Origin: Candidatus Berkiella cookevillensis
GTDB taxonomy: Bacteria > Pseudomonadota > Gammaproteobacteria > Berkiellales > Berkiellaceae
DNA length: 64,000 nucleotides
Assembly: GCF_001431315.2 (NCBI RefSeq)
Contig: NZ_LKHV02000001.1
Span: 2,542,001-2,606,000 of the forward strand
Direction: 5' to 3'
Below are positions 41,475 through 54,356 of this stretch, piece after piece. The position numbers and the translations under genes are program-made. Under the pieces are notes generated by a model that did not search any database, was not told the origin of the DNA, and was given only the letters and a program-made list of their open reading frames with translations. Every line of letters starts with the position of its first letter. Within the stretch, counting starts at the first letter, position 1.

Positions 41475-42164
41475 ATGAGAAAACAGACGCTTCTACTTAA
41501 GTCATTTTTATATTCAATCTTATTTGGCTTCAGCATGCATGTTTTTGCCAAAAATAAAGAGACAGATTTTAGCTTAAATCCTGTGCCTCCTGATTTAAAA
41601 ACACTCGAAAATCGACTGGATAATCTAGAATCCTATACTTCAAATCTACAATACATTGTGAATCATCTGGAAAAAAATGTGGTGATGTTACAAGTAACCC
41701 CTTTATCTGAAGCACATGCTTCTTTTTCTGAGGTATGCACCTTCGCAAGCACAGCTATTTCTGAAGCCCTCAACTTTAATCCACAAAATTTTCGCTATGC
41801 TTTATCCAATGCGTCTAAATATTTTTCTGAGAATGCATTTACTAAGTTACAAAAATTTCTAAACGATAATAATATTATCGTTGATTCAAAAATGCATGCT
41901 ATTGCAAATCATGCAGTATTAATGGCACAACCCATCGTTACAAAAACCTATGTGGATCAACGCATTTCTTATTCAAACCGTGCACGTGACGTATACGTCT
42001 GGAACCTTGAAATGCCGATCTTTATAGAAATCAACAATAAAAATGGCTCCTCAATATTAACAAAAAATGTTCAATTGGAAATTGTTCGAGCCTCTATTGA
42101 GTATTCCCCTGATCAAATGATCATTGATAACATTAGTCTCAAAGATTACAACGCAGGTATTTAA
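41475..42164 (+). CDS. Secreted IcmL/DotI-like protein 1
   Basis: 229 residues from ATG 41475; the frame is open 25 codons further up, but this start gives a clean signal peptide (LLLKSFLYSILFGFSMHVFA). Next comes a short coiled coil (LKTLENRLDNLESYTSNLQ). From about 85 the sequence follows the IcmL/DotI domain of type IVB secretion systems: the A-x-x-A...LNFNPQNFRYAL block, SKYFSENAFTKLQKFL, the VWNLEMPIFIEI strand (Y/V-x-W-x-x-x-x-P in the family) and a closing LEIVRASIEYSPDQMIIDNI. Canonical DotI has one N-terminal membrane anchor, whereas this one appears to be released or periplasmic. It pairs with a paralogue 2 bp downstream. No other dot/icm gene is in the window. Family link is by remembered motif, not by search. 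Confidence 0.75.
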   Translation: MRKQTLLLKSFLYSILFGFSMHVFAKNKETDFSLNPVPPDLKTLENRLDNLESYTSNLQYIVNHLEKNVVMLQVTPLSEAHASFSEVCTFASTAISEALNFNPQNFRYALSNASKYFSENAFTKLQKFLNDNNIIVDSKMHAIANHAVLMAQPIVTKTYVDQRISYSNRARDVYVWNLEMPIFIEINNKNGSSILTKNVQLEIVRASIEYSPDQMIIDNISLKDYNAGI

Positions 42165-42166
42165 CA

Positions 42167-42778
42167 ATGCATATATCTAAGAAAATTATTTTTTGGCTAA
42201 CGCTTTCATCACTTTCTGTTCCCGCACTCGCGCTATCAGGTATTTCAAAAGATAACCCTGATCTCTCTAAAATGGTGCAGCGAATTGATTCTCTTGAGAA
42301 TCAAATAAAAATTTTGGAAGATAATTTACCCAAACGCATCCGTAAATTACCGCTTGATCTGCCGCATTTGACATCCAATGGCGCGATCCAAGAAACCATG
42401 ACGCGTCTCTATGATATGTTTAATCTCAACTTCGTTGCTTATCGCCAACAAATCAATAATAACCGCCAATTCTTTAGTGAAGAAGCTTTTGAGCAATACA
42501 CGACTTTTCTTAAAAACTCTAAGTGGCTCGATCAAATTTCCAGCCAAAAAATGTTAATGCATACCAAGCCCAATCATGCGCCTAAAATTATTAAAGAAGG
42601 TGCAAAAGACAAAAAATATTCCTGGTTAATTGAAGCGCCATTAACAATTTCTTTAGAAAATATTAACGAGAAAAAAGATGTTAATATGACTGCGACTATT
42701 ATTATTCAACGCGCTTCTGAATTAGTGCACCCCTCCGGGATCTTAATCACTGCGATAGACTTTAAGATTAAATCTTAA
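42167..42778 (+). CDS. Secreted IcmL/DotI-like protein 2
   Basis: 203 residues, paralogue of the preceding gene, starting 2 bp after its stop. Signal peptide about 1-22 (IIFWLTLSSLSVPALA), a short coiled coil (MVQRIDSLENQIKILEDN), then the IcmL-like region: MFNLNFVAYRQQINNNRQFFSEEAFEQYTTFLKNS-type block (residues about 87-121), YSWLIEAPLTISL, and MTATIIIQRASELVHPSGILITAIDF. The YSW...P and R...P-x-G-I/L elements match DotI/IcmL better than in the first copy. Possibly forms a heteromer with it. Followed by a dispersed repeat rather than by further secretion genes. Confidence 0.8.
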   Translation: MHISKKIIFWLTLSSLSVPALALSGISKDNPDLSKMVQRIDSLENQIKILEDNLPKRIRKLPLDLPHLTSNGAIQETMTRLYDMFNLNFVAYRQQINNNRQFFSEEAFEQYTTFLKNSKWLDQISSQKMLMHTKPNHAPKIIKEGAKDKKYSWLIEAPLTISLENINEKKDVNMTATIIIQRASELVHPSGILITAIDFKIKS

Positions 42779-42808
42779 GGTATAAAAGTTGATAAGTTAT
42801 TTCTCAGT

Positions 42809-42966
42809 GGCGCAAAGCGCCCTAGACTCCCTTTGCTGTCAAAGGGAGTCGCCGTCTGCGGCAGAGGGATTTTTAAAACAAAGATTTAAAAAAATCCATC
42901 TGCTCACTCTAGTGAGCCTCTTCCCTTGATACCAAGGGAAGATAATCATTCACTTCGTTCATTTTA
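42809..42966. repeat. Compound palindromic repeat, locus 1
   Basis: Two inverted copies of a double-hairpin unit. Copy A (42825-42874, forward): GACTCCCTTTG/CAAAGGGAGTC stem, GCCG/CGGC stem, then AGAGGGATTTTT. Copy B (42888-42941, reverse): the same order on the opposite strand, with TTCCCTTG/CAAGGGAA and GCTCAC/GTGAGC stems and AAATCCATCTGC. Preceded by GGCGC-AAA-GCGCC and followed by a TTCACTTCGTTCATTTT flank. The same unit recurs at 61510-61690. Confidence 0.75.
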
Positions 42967-42973
42967 ACAAACA

Positions 42974-44050
42974 TCACTCTATCATGTGATCAATTTCCAC
43001 CAACACATTTGAAGGGATTGATGCCATCTCTAAAGTATCCGTATACCCTTCTAGATCGCCCTTTTGTGCAATGGGTTGTCCGGTCTTAGATATCCGCGCA
43101 AATATTTTTACATGCTTTAAGCTACTCAGCATTCTGTCTTTCAGCATAGCATGTTCATCACTCAAGCTTATCTGCATCGGAAAATTTTGTACCGTATATT
43201 TTCTCACTGCAACAGGCATGGGGCTGCCTGTAGGATCTTTAGCAATAATAAATAAAGTATCACCAACCGTAAGTTTGTCTTTTAAGGCTTGCGATAATTT
43301 CAATTCAATCTCTAATTTAAAAGCAGGAGCGGTATGGACAGTTTCCCCACCCATAATAAGCCTTTGTGCTTTTGCAATGGCTTGATGAATCGCAGCAGCT
43401 TCTGCCTCATCCAGATTTTGTGGATTTGCCAAGATACGTTGCCAATAAGCAATAGCAGATGAATAATTTGAGTCCTGATAAGCATGTAATGCTAACAAAT
43501 TCAAAGCCCCTTTATGTTCTGGTGCTTTTTCTAAAACATGTTTGAGCATAGACAGTGTTTTTTCATCGACTTTTCCATCATTGATCATGACTTGGCAGTA
43601 GGCAAGTTGTATCTCATAGGCTTCAAAGTGAGGATGAAATTGCAAGGCTTCATGATAAGCATGCGCTGCTGCTTCATATAAATTAAGTGCCTGATAGGTA
43701 TCGGCTAATCTTGCCCAAGTACGCTCTGAAGCAGAAAGCCTCTTCTCTGTATTTTTTAAACTTGAAATAACCTGCTCTTTCGTCAATTGAGACTCTTGAT
43801 GTAAAGTCATTAACGTACGATCGATTTCTTCAAAACTATATCTATCTTTTAAATCTTTGTAATATCCTAAATTTAAATACAATCCAAAGGCAAAAAAGAC
43901 CAAACCACTCCCCAAGATCGTAGCCAATACACGTCGCAATAGCCCATTGTGTTTATTAGATGTAATACAATTAAAGATCACAATGGCTACATAGCTTGCC
44001 AGCAAGAGCATCATTGCCCACATTAAATAGTATTCGTATATTCGACTCAT
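42974..44050 (-). CDS. ccmI: Cytochrome c biogenesis protein CcmI
   Basis: Inner-membrane chaperone that holds apocytochrome c for haem ligation. 358 residues from ATG 44050, whose ATGA overlaps the ccmH stop; the frame is open 30 codons further up, inside ccmH, without family match. Two membrane helices (about 10-30 and 42-62), then TPR repeats (TWARLADTYQALNLYEAAAHAYHEAL; HKGALNLLALHAYQDSNYSSAIAYWQRIL) and a C-terminal periplasmic domain with PAFKLEIELKLSQAL. Last gene of ccmFGHI. Confidence 0.92.
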   Translation of the reverse strand: MSRIYEYYLMWAMMLLLASYVAIVIFNCITSNKHNGLLRRVLATILGSGLVFFAFGLYLNLGYYKDLKDRYSFEEIDRTLMTLHQESQLTKEQVISSLKNTEKRLSASERTWARLADTYQALNLYEAAAHAYHEALQFHPHFEAYEIQLAYCQVMINDGKVDEKTLSMLKHVLEKAPEHKGALNLLALHAYQDSNYSSAIAYWQRILANPQNLDEAEAAAIHQAIAKAQRLIMGGETVHTAPAFKLEIELKLSQALKDKLTVGDTLFIIAKDPTGSPMPVAVRKYTVQNFPMQISLSDEHAMLKDRMLSSLKHVKIFARISKTGQPIAQKGDLEGYTDTLEMASIPSNVLVEIDHMIE

Positions 44051-44460
44051 AAATTTTCTATCCGTCGACGGTTCATATGGGTGATGAGGATTACAAGCCC
44101 AGCAAACAAAAATACAAGAGGTCCTAACCAAAGCACCCAAGTATTTGCTTTAAATTCAGGTTTATAGAGAACGTAATCACCATATCTATCGAGAAAATGT
44201 TGTTCAATCTCTGCTTCTGGAACATTATTTAGAATCATTTCATGGATCTGCTCACGCATAGACTCTGCAACAGGCGCATGAGAATCAGCCAGACTTTGGT
44301 TTGGACAAGTCACACACCGTAGCTTCCTGCTCAATCTCTCAAAGATCAGCTGTTGTGAAGCATTTTCAAAAACATAAGTATCTTGTACTGCTACAGCCTG
44401 ACTTAGTAAAAGGCAACTGATGATGCTCACAAGCACTACATTTCGTATTCGCAAAAACAT
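44047..44460 (-). CDS. ccmH: Cytochrome c biogenesis protein CcmH
   Basis: Thiol reductase subunit of the haem-lyase complex; 137 residues. Signal peptide about 1-24, then the LRCVTCPNQSLADSHAPVA motif (family form LRCxxCxNQ) with the redox CxxC, the DRYGDYVLYKPEF segment and one C-terminal membrane helix. This is the short CcmH without the fused TPR region; the TPR part is the separate ccmI. 3 bp after ccmG. Confidence 0.95.
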   Translation of the reverse strand: MFLRIRNVVLVSIISCLLLSQAVAVQDTYVFENASQQLIFERLSRKLRCVTCPNQSLADSHAPVAESMREQIHEMILNNVPEAEIEQHFLDRYGDYVLYKPEFKANTWVLWLGPLVFLFAGLVILITHMNRRRIENL

Positions 44461-44463
44461 TCT

Positions 44464-45066
44464 TTAGCCTACCTGCTGATTTTTCACAGCCATTTGTGTC
44501 TCTAATTGCTGGATGATTGGCAAAATTTCTTTTTCAAAGCGATTCGTATTTAAGCCACCAACGTAACGAAACTTGATCACACCATTACCATCAAGCACAT
44601 AGGTTTCCGGTGTTCCATATACCCCTAGATCTAAAGCCAATCTTCCCATATTGTCATTGATATGCAATTTATAAGGATCGCCATTGTCAGACAACCATTT
44701 TAAAACACGCTCTGGCTGATCTTTGTAGCTCACACTGTAGATAGTTGGATGCCATTTATTTTGGATGTTGATCAATTCTTGATGTTCATCAAGACAGACA
44801 CCACACCAAGTTGCCCAAACATGCACGAGACAAGGCTTACCTAGTATATCGCTATTTTGAATCATTTTTTTATCATGCACACTTTTCAGATTGAAGACAG
44901 GAAAAGGCTTATCAATCATCTGCGATGGCAATAGATTAGGATTTAGGCGCAAACCCTTAGCTAAAAAAATAACCAAAATGATAAACAACAACCAGACAAG
45001 CCACAAATTTCCTTGTAAAAAACGCTTTTTTTTCGGTTCAGACATCATAGCTTCTATTTCTTTCAT
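44464..45066 (-). CDS. ccmG: Thiol:disulfide interchange protein CcmG/DsbE
   Basis: Periplasmic, membrane-tethered thioredoxin that reduces apocytochrome c. 200 residues: one membrane anchor (about 18-38), then a thioredoxin fold with VHVWATWCGVCLDEHQEL (WCxxC) and GVYGTPETYVLDGNGVIKFRYVG. Its ATG overlaps the ccmF TGA by 4 nt (ATGA). Confidence 0.95.
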   Translation of the reverse strand: MKEIEAMMSEPKKKRFLQGNLWLVWLLFIILVIFLAKGLRLNPNLLPSQMIDKPFPVFNLKSVHDKKMIQNSDILGKPCLVHVWATWCGVCLDEHQELINIQNKWHPTIYSVSYKDQPERVLKWLSDNGDPYKLHINDNMGRLALDLGVYGTPETYVLDGNGVIKFRYVGGLNTNRFEKEILPIIQQLETQMAVKNQQVG

Positions 45067-46973
45067 CCTTTACGATCCGTTGACTTATTCAGTGCTAATA
45101 AAGATAAAGCTGCACCCACAGCAATCAAGAGACCACCTATCCAAATCCAAATAATATAGGGTTTTACATAAATACGAACCGCCCATGCTCCATTCGTGGT
45201 GGGTTCAGACAAGGCAATATATAAATCCCTAAATGGACTATGTGCAATCGCTGTTTCTGTCATTGGCATATTTCTGGGTATGTAATATCTCTTTTCAGGA
45301 TGCAAAGTTTTAATCTTATGTCCTCCCTTTTCAACCCAAAATTTTGCACGCACTCCCTCATAATTAGAACCTGTTACTTTTTTGAGTTCAACAAAACGGA
45401 AACGATACGGTGCAATCTCAACCATTTCCTCTACAGAAATATCAACATCTCTTTCAGTGCTCAAATGGCTGCTGAGGCTAACACCTAAAATAAAAATACC
45501 TACGCCCAAATGCGCTGTTAACATGCCAATCGTATTTGAGCGCGACAGCATCGACTTTTGATATTTATCAATGCCTACTTTTAAGGTTGCGAAGATAAGC
45601 CATCCCCCAATCCCCATGCCAATACAAAAAAGTAAAGACTGAGTGAAAAACCACAAGCAAGCACACAAAATACACAACAGAATAAGTAAGAATGCATGCG
45701 CTTTAATGTGTGGCCATAGCTTATCTTGATAGAAATGAATATTAGGTGCCAATCCCATGATTAAAATTAAAGGCAAGATCATGGGGATAAAAACGGCATT
45801 AAAATAAGGCGCACCCACAGATATTTTTTGTGCAAACAATGCATCGATAAATAATGGATACAGTGTACCTAAAAGGATAGTGCTAGCAATTGCAACCAGA
45901 AATAAATTGTTTAGGAGCAAAATAAGTTCTTTTGAAACAGCTTTAAAATAGCCTTGATTCTTAATGATGTGCACTCTTGCACAAAATATGGCTAATGCGG
46001 TAGCAATCACGACACTTAAAAAGATTAAAATATAAAGCCCTCTTTCTGGACTTACCGCAAAAGCATGAACAGAGGTTAAAACACCACTTCTAACTAAAAA
46101 TGTACCGATCAAACTAAGCGCAAAAGCATAGATTGCTAATAAAACAGTCCATGCTTGGAAAATGCCACGCTTATCAGTAATGATCAAAGAATGCACTAAA
46201 GCAGCCGTTACAAGCCAAGGCATAAAAGAGGCATTTTCAACTGGATCCCAGAACCAATAGCCCCCCCAACCTAATTCGTAATAGGCCCAATAACTTCCCA
46301 ACACAATGCCTACTGTCAAAAAAGCCCAAGCACTCAAAGCCCAGGTACGTGTCCAACGTGCTAATATTTGACCATATTGTGGAAAGAATAAGACACACAA
46401 TTGTGAGGCAAAAGGGACACACAAGCCCACATATCCCATATAAAGTAAGGGCGGATGTACAATTAAACCAGGATCTTGCAGTAAAGGATTTAAATCGCTG
46501 CCTTCTACAGGTGGCACCGGCAAAATGCGTATAAAGGGGTTGGAGGTGAGGAGTAAAAATAAAATAAAGCCAACAGACAGCATACCTAAAATACAAAGTA
46601 AAACAGAATGAACCGGAATAGGTAAATCTGCACGTTTTTTACTTACCCAGTAACTCCAAACACAAAAAATCCCAACCCATAACAACATGGAGCCTTCATG
46701 TGCTCCCCACAAAGCTGTTAATCTATAATAAAAAGGCAAATTATGATGTGCATTTGCTTGTACATACTGCACACTAAAATCATTGCTATAAAAAGCCCAA
46801 AATAAGCTCGCTAAACTAAAAACAACTAAGCAAAATTGCAGCCAAGTAAGCTTTATTGCAATAGCATTGAAGCGATCAATTGGAATTGCCTTTAAACCAA
46901 TAGGTAGCAAGGCCAAACTGCAAGCACAGCAAAATGCTAAAATGAGAGAGAAATGTCCAAGTTCTGGAATCAT
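45063..46973 (-). CDS. ccmF: Haem lyase subunit CcmF
   Basis: Integral membrane protein that attaches haem to apocytochrome c. 636 residues, many membrane helices. The tryptophan-rich WGGYWFWDPVENASFMPWL motif and the preceding ALWGAHEGSMLLW are diagnostic. First ccm gene here; ccmABCDE are not in the window. The start lies about 50 bp past the rrn terminator and I see no clear promoter of its own. Confidence 0.96.
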   Translation of the reverse strand: MIPELGHFSLILAFCCACSLALLPIGLKAIPIDRFNAIAIKLTWLQFCLVVFSLASLFWAFYSNDFSVQYVQANAHHNLPFYYRLTALWGAHEGSMLLWVGIFCVWSYWVSKKRADLPIPVHSVLLCILGMLSVGFILFLLLTSNPFIRILPVPPVEGSDLNPLLQDPGLIVHPPLLYMGYVGLCVPFASQLCVLFFPQYGQILARWTRTWALSAWAFLTVGIVLGSYWAYYELGWGGYWFWDPVENASFMPWLVTAALVHSLIITDKRGIFQAWTVLLAIYAFALSLIGTFLVRSGVLTSVHAFAVSPERGLYILIFLSVVIATALAIFCARVHIIKNQGYFKAVSKELILLLNNLFLVAIASTILLGTLYPLFIDALFAQKISVGAPYFNAVFIPMILPLILIMGLAPNIHFYQDKLWPHIKAHAFLLILLCILCACLWFFTQSLLFCIGMGIGGWLIFATLKVGIDKYQKSMLSRSNTIGMLTAHLGVGIFILGVSLSSHLSTERDVDISVEEMVEIAPYRFRFVELKKVTGSNYEGVRAKFWVEKGGHKIKTLHPEKRYYIPRNMPMTETAIAHSPFRDLYIALSEPTTNGAWAVRIYVKPYIIWIWIGGLLIAVGAALSLLALNKSTDRKG

Positions 46974-47022
46974 AAATGCTCAGTATCCATTTTTTAAAAC
47001 AATAAAAATTTAAAAAATAAGC

Positions 47023-47056
47023 AAAAAAAAACCCTAAAGATTTCTCTTTAGGGTTT
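47023..47056 (-). terminator. rrn operon terminator
   Basis: On the minus strand AACCCTAAAGA pairs with TCTTTAGGGTT around a GAAA tetraloop and is followed by at least seven T. An ideal intrinsic terminator 10 bp after the 5S gene. Confidence 0.92.
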
Positions 47057-47066
47057 TCGAATATAA

Positions 47067-47185
47067 AGCCTGGCGGTGTCCTACTTTCACATGGGGAAAC
47101 CCCACACTATCATCGGCGCTGAGTCGTTTCACTTCCGAGTTCGAAATGGAATCGGGTGGTTCCCACTCGCTATTGCCACCAGGCA
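47067..47185 (-). rRNA. rrf: 5S ribosomal RNA
   Basis: About 119 nt. The ends TGCCTGG and CCAGGC pair; the interior CGAACTCGGAAGTGAAAC and GATGATAGTGTGG stretches are typical of gammaproteobacterial 5S. Ends are placed by pairing and may shift by 1-2 nt. Confidence 0.95.
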
Positions 47186-47346
47186 AACCTGCTTCCTTAT
47201 TAGGAATTTCTTTTACTTCTCATGTTCTTTTGTACTTACTAGGCACTTGGTGCGTATTATACAACATTTGATACCTAATGAGAAATATTAAATTCGAGAA
47301 ATCACGCAATTGCTTTATAAATTATCAAACTATTTGGGCGTTATAT

Positions 47347-50252
<2,906 letters not shown>

Positions 50253-50361
50253 ATAACCCCAAACAGTCTGGAATTATATTTGTTGATAAACATAAGCATT
50301 TATGCAATTTCACTCACAATTAAAATTGTGAAATGTCAGTGCCCATTGCGTGATTTCCGAA

Positions 50362-50374
50362 TTTTTAAAGAACA
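50362..50374 (-). promoter_or_regulatory. boxA-like antitermination site before 23S
   Basis: On the minus strand TGTTCTTTAAAAA, in the 16S-23S spacer between tRNA-Ala and 23S. It matches the NusB/S10 boxA pattern found ahead of 23S genes. Confidence 0.65.
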
Positions 50375-50441
50375 AATTTTGCATTTTTAAGCGCAAACAA
50401 TACTAATACTTCTTAAAATATTATATTGTTTGAGCTTAATT

Positions 50442-50517
50442 TGGTGGAGCCAGTCGGGATCGAACCGACGACCTCCTGCGTGCAAGGCAGGCGCTCTCCC
50501 AGCTGAGCTATGACCCC
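50442..50517 (-). tRNA. alaT: tRNA-Ala (TGC)
   Basis: 76 nt in the rrn spacer; acceptor GGGGTCA with TGGCTCC (G-U tolerated), anticodon loop CTTGCAC (TGC), T-loop GTTCGAT, encoded CCA. Confidence 0.97.
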
Positions 50518-50563
50518 TTCAATTTCTTGCCGTCATAAAAAGACCTGAAAATTGACCTCTATC

Positions 50564-50640
<77 letters not shown>

Positions 50641-50754
50641 AATATTGGTTGCACTTGCGCTAACCTTAGCGGTCTGCATCGCTTGTGCTTTGCTCTCTTT
50701 ACTATTATTAACCATGTTATAAATGTGAGCACTCATTGCTTGAGTATTCATCGA

Positions 50755-52294
<1,540 letters not shown>

Positions 52295-52427
52295 AAAGTT
52301 TTTGGCTAAGACCGTTAAGCCTTTCGCCTATCTTGGCTTGCTTCACCAACCGTTTAAGGCTGATTCGCAAAATTTATTTACTCAAATGTTGCAACAAGTG
52401 CCCACATTTATAACATGATTGATAATT

Positions 52428-52439
52428 TGTTAAAGAACA
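52428..52439 (-). promoter_or_regulatory. boxA of the rrn leader
   Basis: On the minus strand TGTTCTTTAACA, one base from the E. coli rrn boxA. It lies in the 16S leader about 135 nt before the mature 5' end and about 25 nt after the predicted proximal start site. Confidence 0.8.
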
Positions 52440-52467
52440 TACACGCTTTCGCTTCTTAGAGGCGGCT

Positions 52468-52495
52468 ATTTTATCTTCTTCAGATATTTTGTCAA
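52468..52495 (-). promoter_or_regulatory. Proximal rrn promoter
   Basis: TTGACA (52495-52490), 16-bp spacer, TAAAAT (52473-52468), then AGCCGCC, a GC-rich discriminator of the ppGpp/DksA-sensitive type. A-rich sequence precedes the -35. Predicted start about 52461, giving a leader of about 165 nt. Confidence 0.85.
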
Positions 52496-52566
52496 CCTCT
52501 TTTTTCAACCCTTCTCAGCATCTTTTCAAGCCTTTTAACTTGACTGTTTTGCTGAAGAGGATGCAG

Positions 52567-52594
52567 ATTTTACGCTTTTCTTCGTCAGTGTCAA
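52567..52594 (-). promoter_or_regulatory. rrn promoter in repeat unit 1
   Basis: TTGACA (52594-52589), 16-bp spacer, TAAAAT (52572-52567). Nearest repeat copy to the proximal promoter, 99 bp upstream of it. Confidence 0.75.
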
Positions 52595-52665
52595 CAAGAT
52601 TTTTCATTTTACTTTTCAATCTGTTTTCACTTTCATCTGCCACTCTCTTTACTGAGAGGATGCAG

Positions 52666-52693
52666 ATTTTACGCTTTTCTTCGCTAGTGTCAA
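52666..52693 (-). promoter_or_regulatory. rrn promoter in repeat unit 2
   Basis: TTGACA (52693-52688), 16-bp spacer, TAAAAT (52671-52666). Confidence 0.75.
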
Positions 52694-52765
52694 GAAGATT
52701 TTTTATTTTACTTTCTAATCTACCTTCACTTTTATCTGCTTCGTCTCGCTATCGAGAGGATGCAG

Positions 52766-52793
52766 ATTCTACGCTTTTCTTCGTCAGTGTCAA
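52766..52793 (-). promoter_or_regulatory. rrn promoter in repeat unit 3
   Basis: TTGACA (52793-52788), 16-bp spacer, TAGAAT (52771-52766). The -10 differs by one base from the other units but keeps the essential T-A-x-x-x-T. Confidence 0.72.
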
Positions 52794-52865
52794 CAAGATT
52801 TTTCATTTTACTTTTCAATCTGTTTTCACATTTATCTGCTTCATCTCTCTACTGAGAGGATGCAG

Positions 52866-52893
52866 ATTTTACGCTTTTCTTCGCTAGTGTCAA
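52866..52893 (-). promoter_or_regulatory. rrn promoter in repeat unit 4
   Basis: TTGACA (52893-52888), 16-bp spacer, TAAAAT (52871-52866). Farthest from 16S, about 110 bp downstream of the tyrS stop. Confidence 0.75.
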
Positions 52894-53003
52894 CAAGATT
52901 TTTTATTTTATTTTTCAATCTGTTTTCACTTTCATCTGCTACACCTCGTTGCCGAAATGTGAGGTGCATATTAATCAGATCATGAACATAAAGCTAGTAC
53001 TTT

Positions 53004-54212
53004 TTAAATTATTTTCGCAATTCGTATCTTAGCAAACTTTCTTTTACCCACTTGCAAAACAAAGAACTCATCTATAGGTAATAGATGACTTGCTACGTCC
53101 ACCTTCTCACCATTAATACGCACAGCACCTTGCTTAATCATACGTAGTGCTTCAGATGTACTCGAAGAAAGATCACTATCTTTCATGACGTTCGCAAGCG
53201 GATAATCTTCTGGCTTATCTTTAAAAACAAATTCAGGAATATCATTTGGGATTTGTTTTTCTTTAAACAAATGATTGAACGCTGCTTCAGCTTCTGCTGC
53301 TGCATCCACACTATGAAATCGTTCAATGATTTCTTTAGCTAATAATACTTTTACTTCTTTGGGATTTAAGCCAGCCTGCACTTGTGCTTTCAATGCTTTT
53401 ATTTCTGCAAGTGATTTTAAACTGATCAAATCGTAGTATCGCCACATCAAATCATCTGAAAGCGACATGATTTTACCAAACATATCATTAGGCTGTTCTG
53501 CAATACCTATGTAGTTACCTAACGACTTAGACATCTTTTTAACACCATCTAAGCCTTCTAGTAATGGCATTGTCATAACCACTTGAGGTAACTGACCATT
53601 ATTTTTTTGTAATTCTCGCCCTACTAATAGATTGAACTTCTGATCTGTTCCGCCCAATTCTATATCTGCTTTTAGTTCAACGGAGTCATATCCCTGAAGC
53701 AAAGGATAGAGAAATTCATGGATAGCAATGGGCTGGCCGTTTTTATAACGCGTTGAAAAGTCTTCTCGCTCTAACATACGAGCCACATTATATTGAGCAG
53801 CGAGCTGAATGAGATCTTTAGCCCCCAAAGCCCCTAGCCACTCAGAGTTAAACATTATCTTCGTTTTATCTTTGTCCAAGATTTTAAAAATTTGTGATGC
53901 ATAGGTTTTCGCATTCTCTTGCACTTCTGCTTCTGTCAAAGGTTGGCGTGTAATATTTTTACCTGTTGGATCCCCAATTCTGCCAGTAAAGTCTCCTATC
54001 AAAAAAACAACTTCGTGGCCTAACATTTGGAATTGTTTTAACTTATTAATGAGCACGGTATGCCCAAGATGTAAATCAGGTGCGGTGGGATCAAAGCCAG
54101 CTTTGACACGCAAAGGACGATTTAATTTTAATTTTTCAATCAATTCATCTTTAACAAGCACTTCTTCTGTACCACGCAATATTTCATCTAACGCGGTTTT
54201 GTCACTATTCAT
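53004..54212 (-). CDS. tyrS: Tyrosyl-tRNA synthetase (KMSKS-type)
   Basis: Charges tRNA-Tyr. 402 residues. Class I signatures: His48-Leu-Gly-His51 ([10 protein letters not shown]) and KMSKS at 226-230, then a C-terminal S4 RNA-binding domain ([19 protein letters not shown]). The canonical KMSKS, instead of the KFGKT of E. coli TyrS, places it with the TyrZ subgroup. Lies directly upstream of the rrn promoter array, same strand. Confidence 0.96.
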   Translation of the reverse strand: MNSDKTALDEILRGTEEVLVKDELIEKLKLNRPLRVKAGFDPTAPDLHLGHTVLINKLKQFQMLGHEVVFLIGDFTGRIGDPTGKNITRQPLTEAEVQENAKTYASQIFKILDKDKTKIMFNSEWLGALGAKDLIQLAAQYNVARMLEREDFSTRYKNGQPIAIHEFLYPLLQGYDSVELKADIELGGTDQKFNLLVGRELQKNNGQLPQVVMTMPLLEGLDGVKKMSKSLGNYIGIAEQPNDMFGKIMSLSDDLMWRYYDLISLKSLAEIKALKAQVQAGLNPKEVKVLLAKEIIERFHSVDAAAEAEAAFNHLFKEKQIPNDIPEFVFKDKPEDYPLANVMKDSDLSSSTSEALRMIKQGAVRINGEKVDVASHLLPIDEFFVLQVGKRKFAKIRIAKII

Positions 54213-54356
54213 TCTACGCCCTTATCGCTCAACATAAATTTAATTCTGCTTAAAACTAAATTAAGATAAAATACTAACCATATCAAAGATATTTGTATGC
54301 CACCAAACACAAAAATTGCATTTATCCCAATTGGGGATTAACTTAAGGTAGATATA

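Larger units (their letters stand above)
52557..52955 (-). repeat. Four tandem 100-bp repeats carrying promoters upstream of rrn
   Basis: Direct repeats with anchors (GAGGATGCAGAT) at 52557, 52656, 52756 and 52856, period 99-100 bp, no unique spacer. Each contains, on the minus strand, an A-rich upstream tract (UP-like), TTGACA, 16 bp, a -10 hexamer and GCATCCTC. Units 1 and 3 share CGTCAGTGTCAACAAG and a CATTTTAC tract; units 2 and 4 share CGCTAGTGTCAA and TTATTTTA. So the array most likely grew by copying a two-unit block. Translating it gives only a repetitive non-protein frame. Confidence 0.9.

Noticed and set aside
52489-52887. 132-codon repetitive open frame upstream of 16S
   Set aside because: It is the read-through of the four promoter repeats; the near-identical units carry opposite-strand promoter hexamers and no ribosome-binding site or protein-like composition.
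52557-52955. CRISPR array
   Set aside because: The 100-bp units are contiguous direct copies without unique spacers, and no cas gene is near.
52942-52966. tyrS terminator
   Set aside because: A CACCTC/GAGGTG inverted repeat is present, but no U-run follows on the minus strand and the loop is long.
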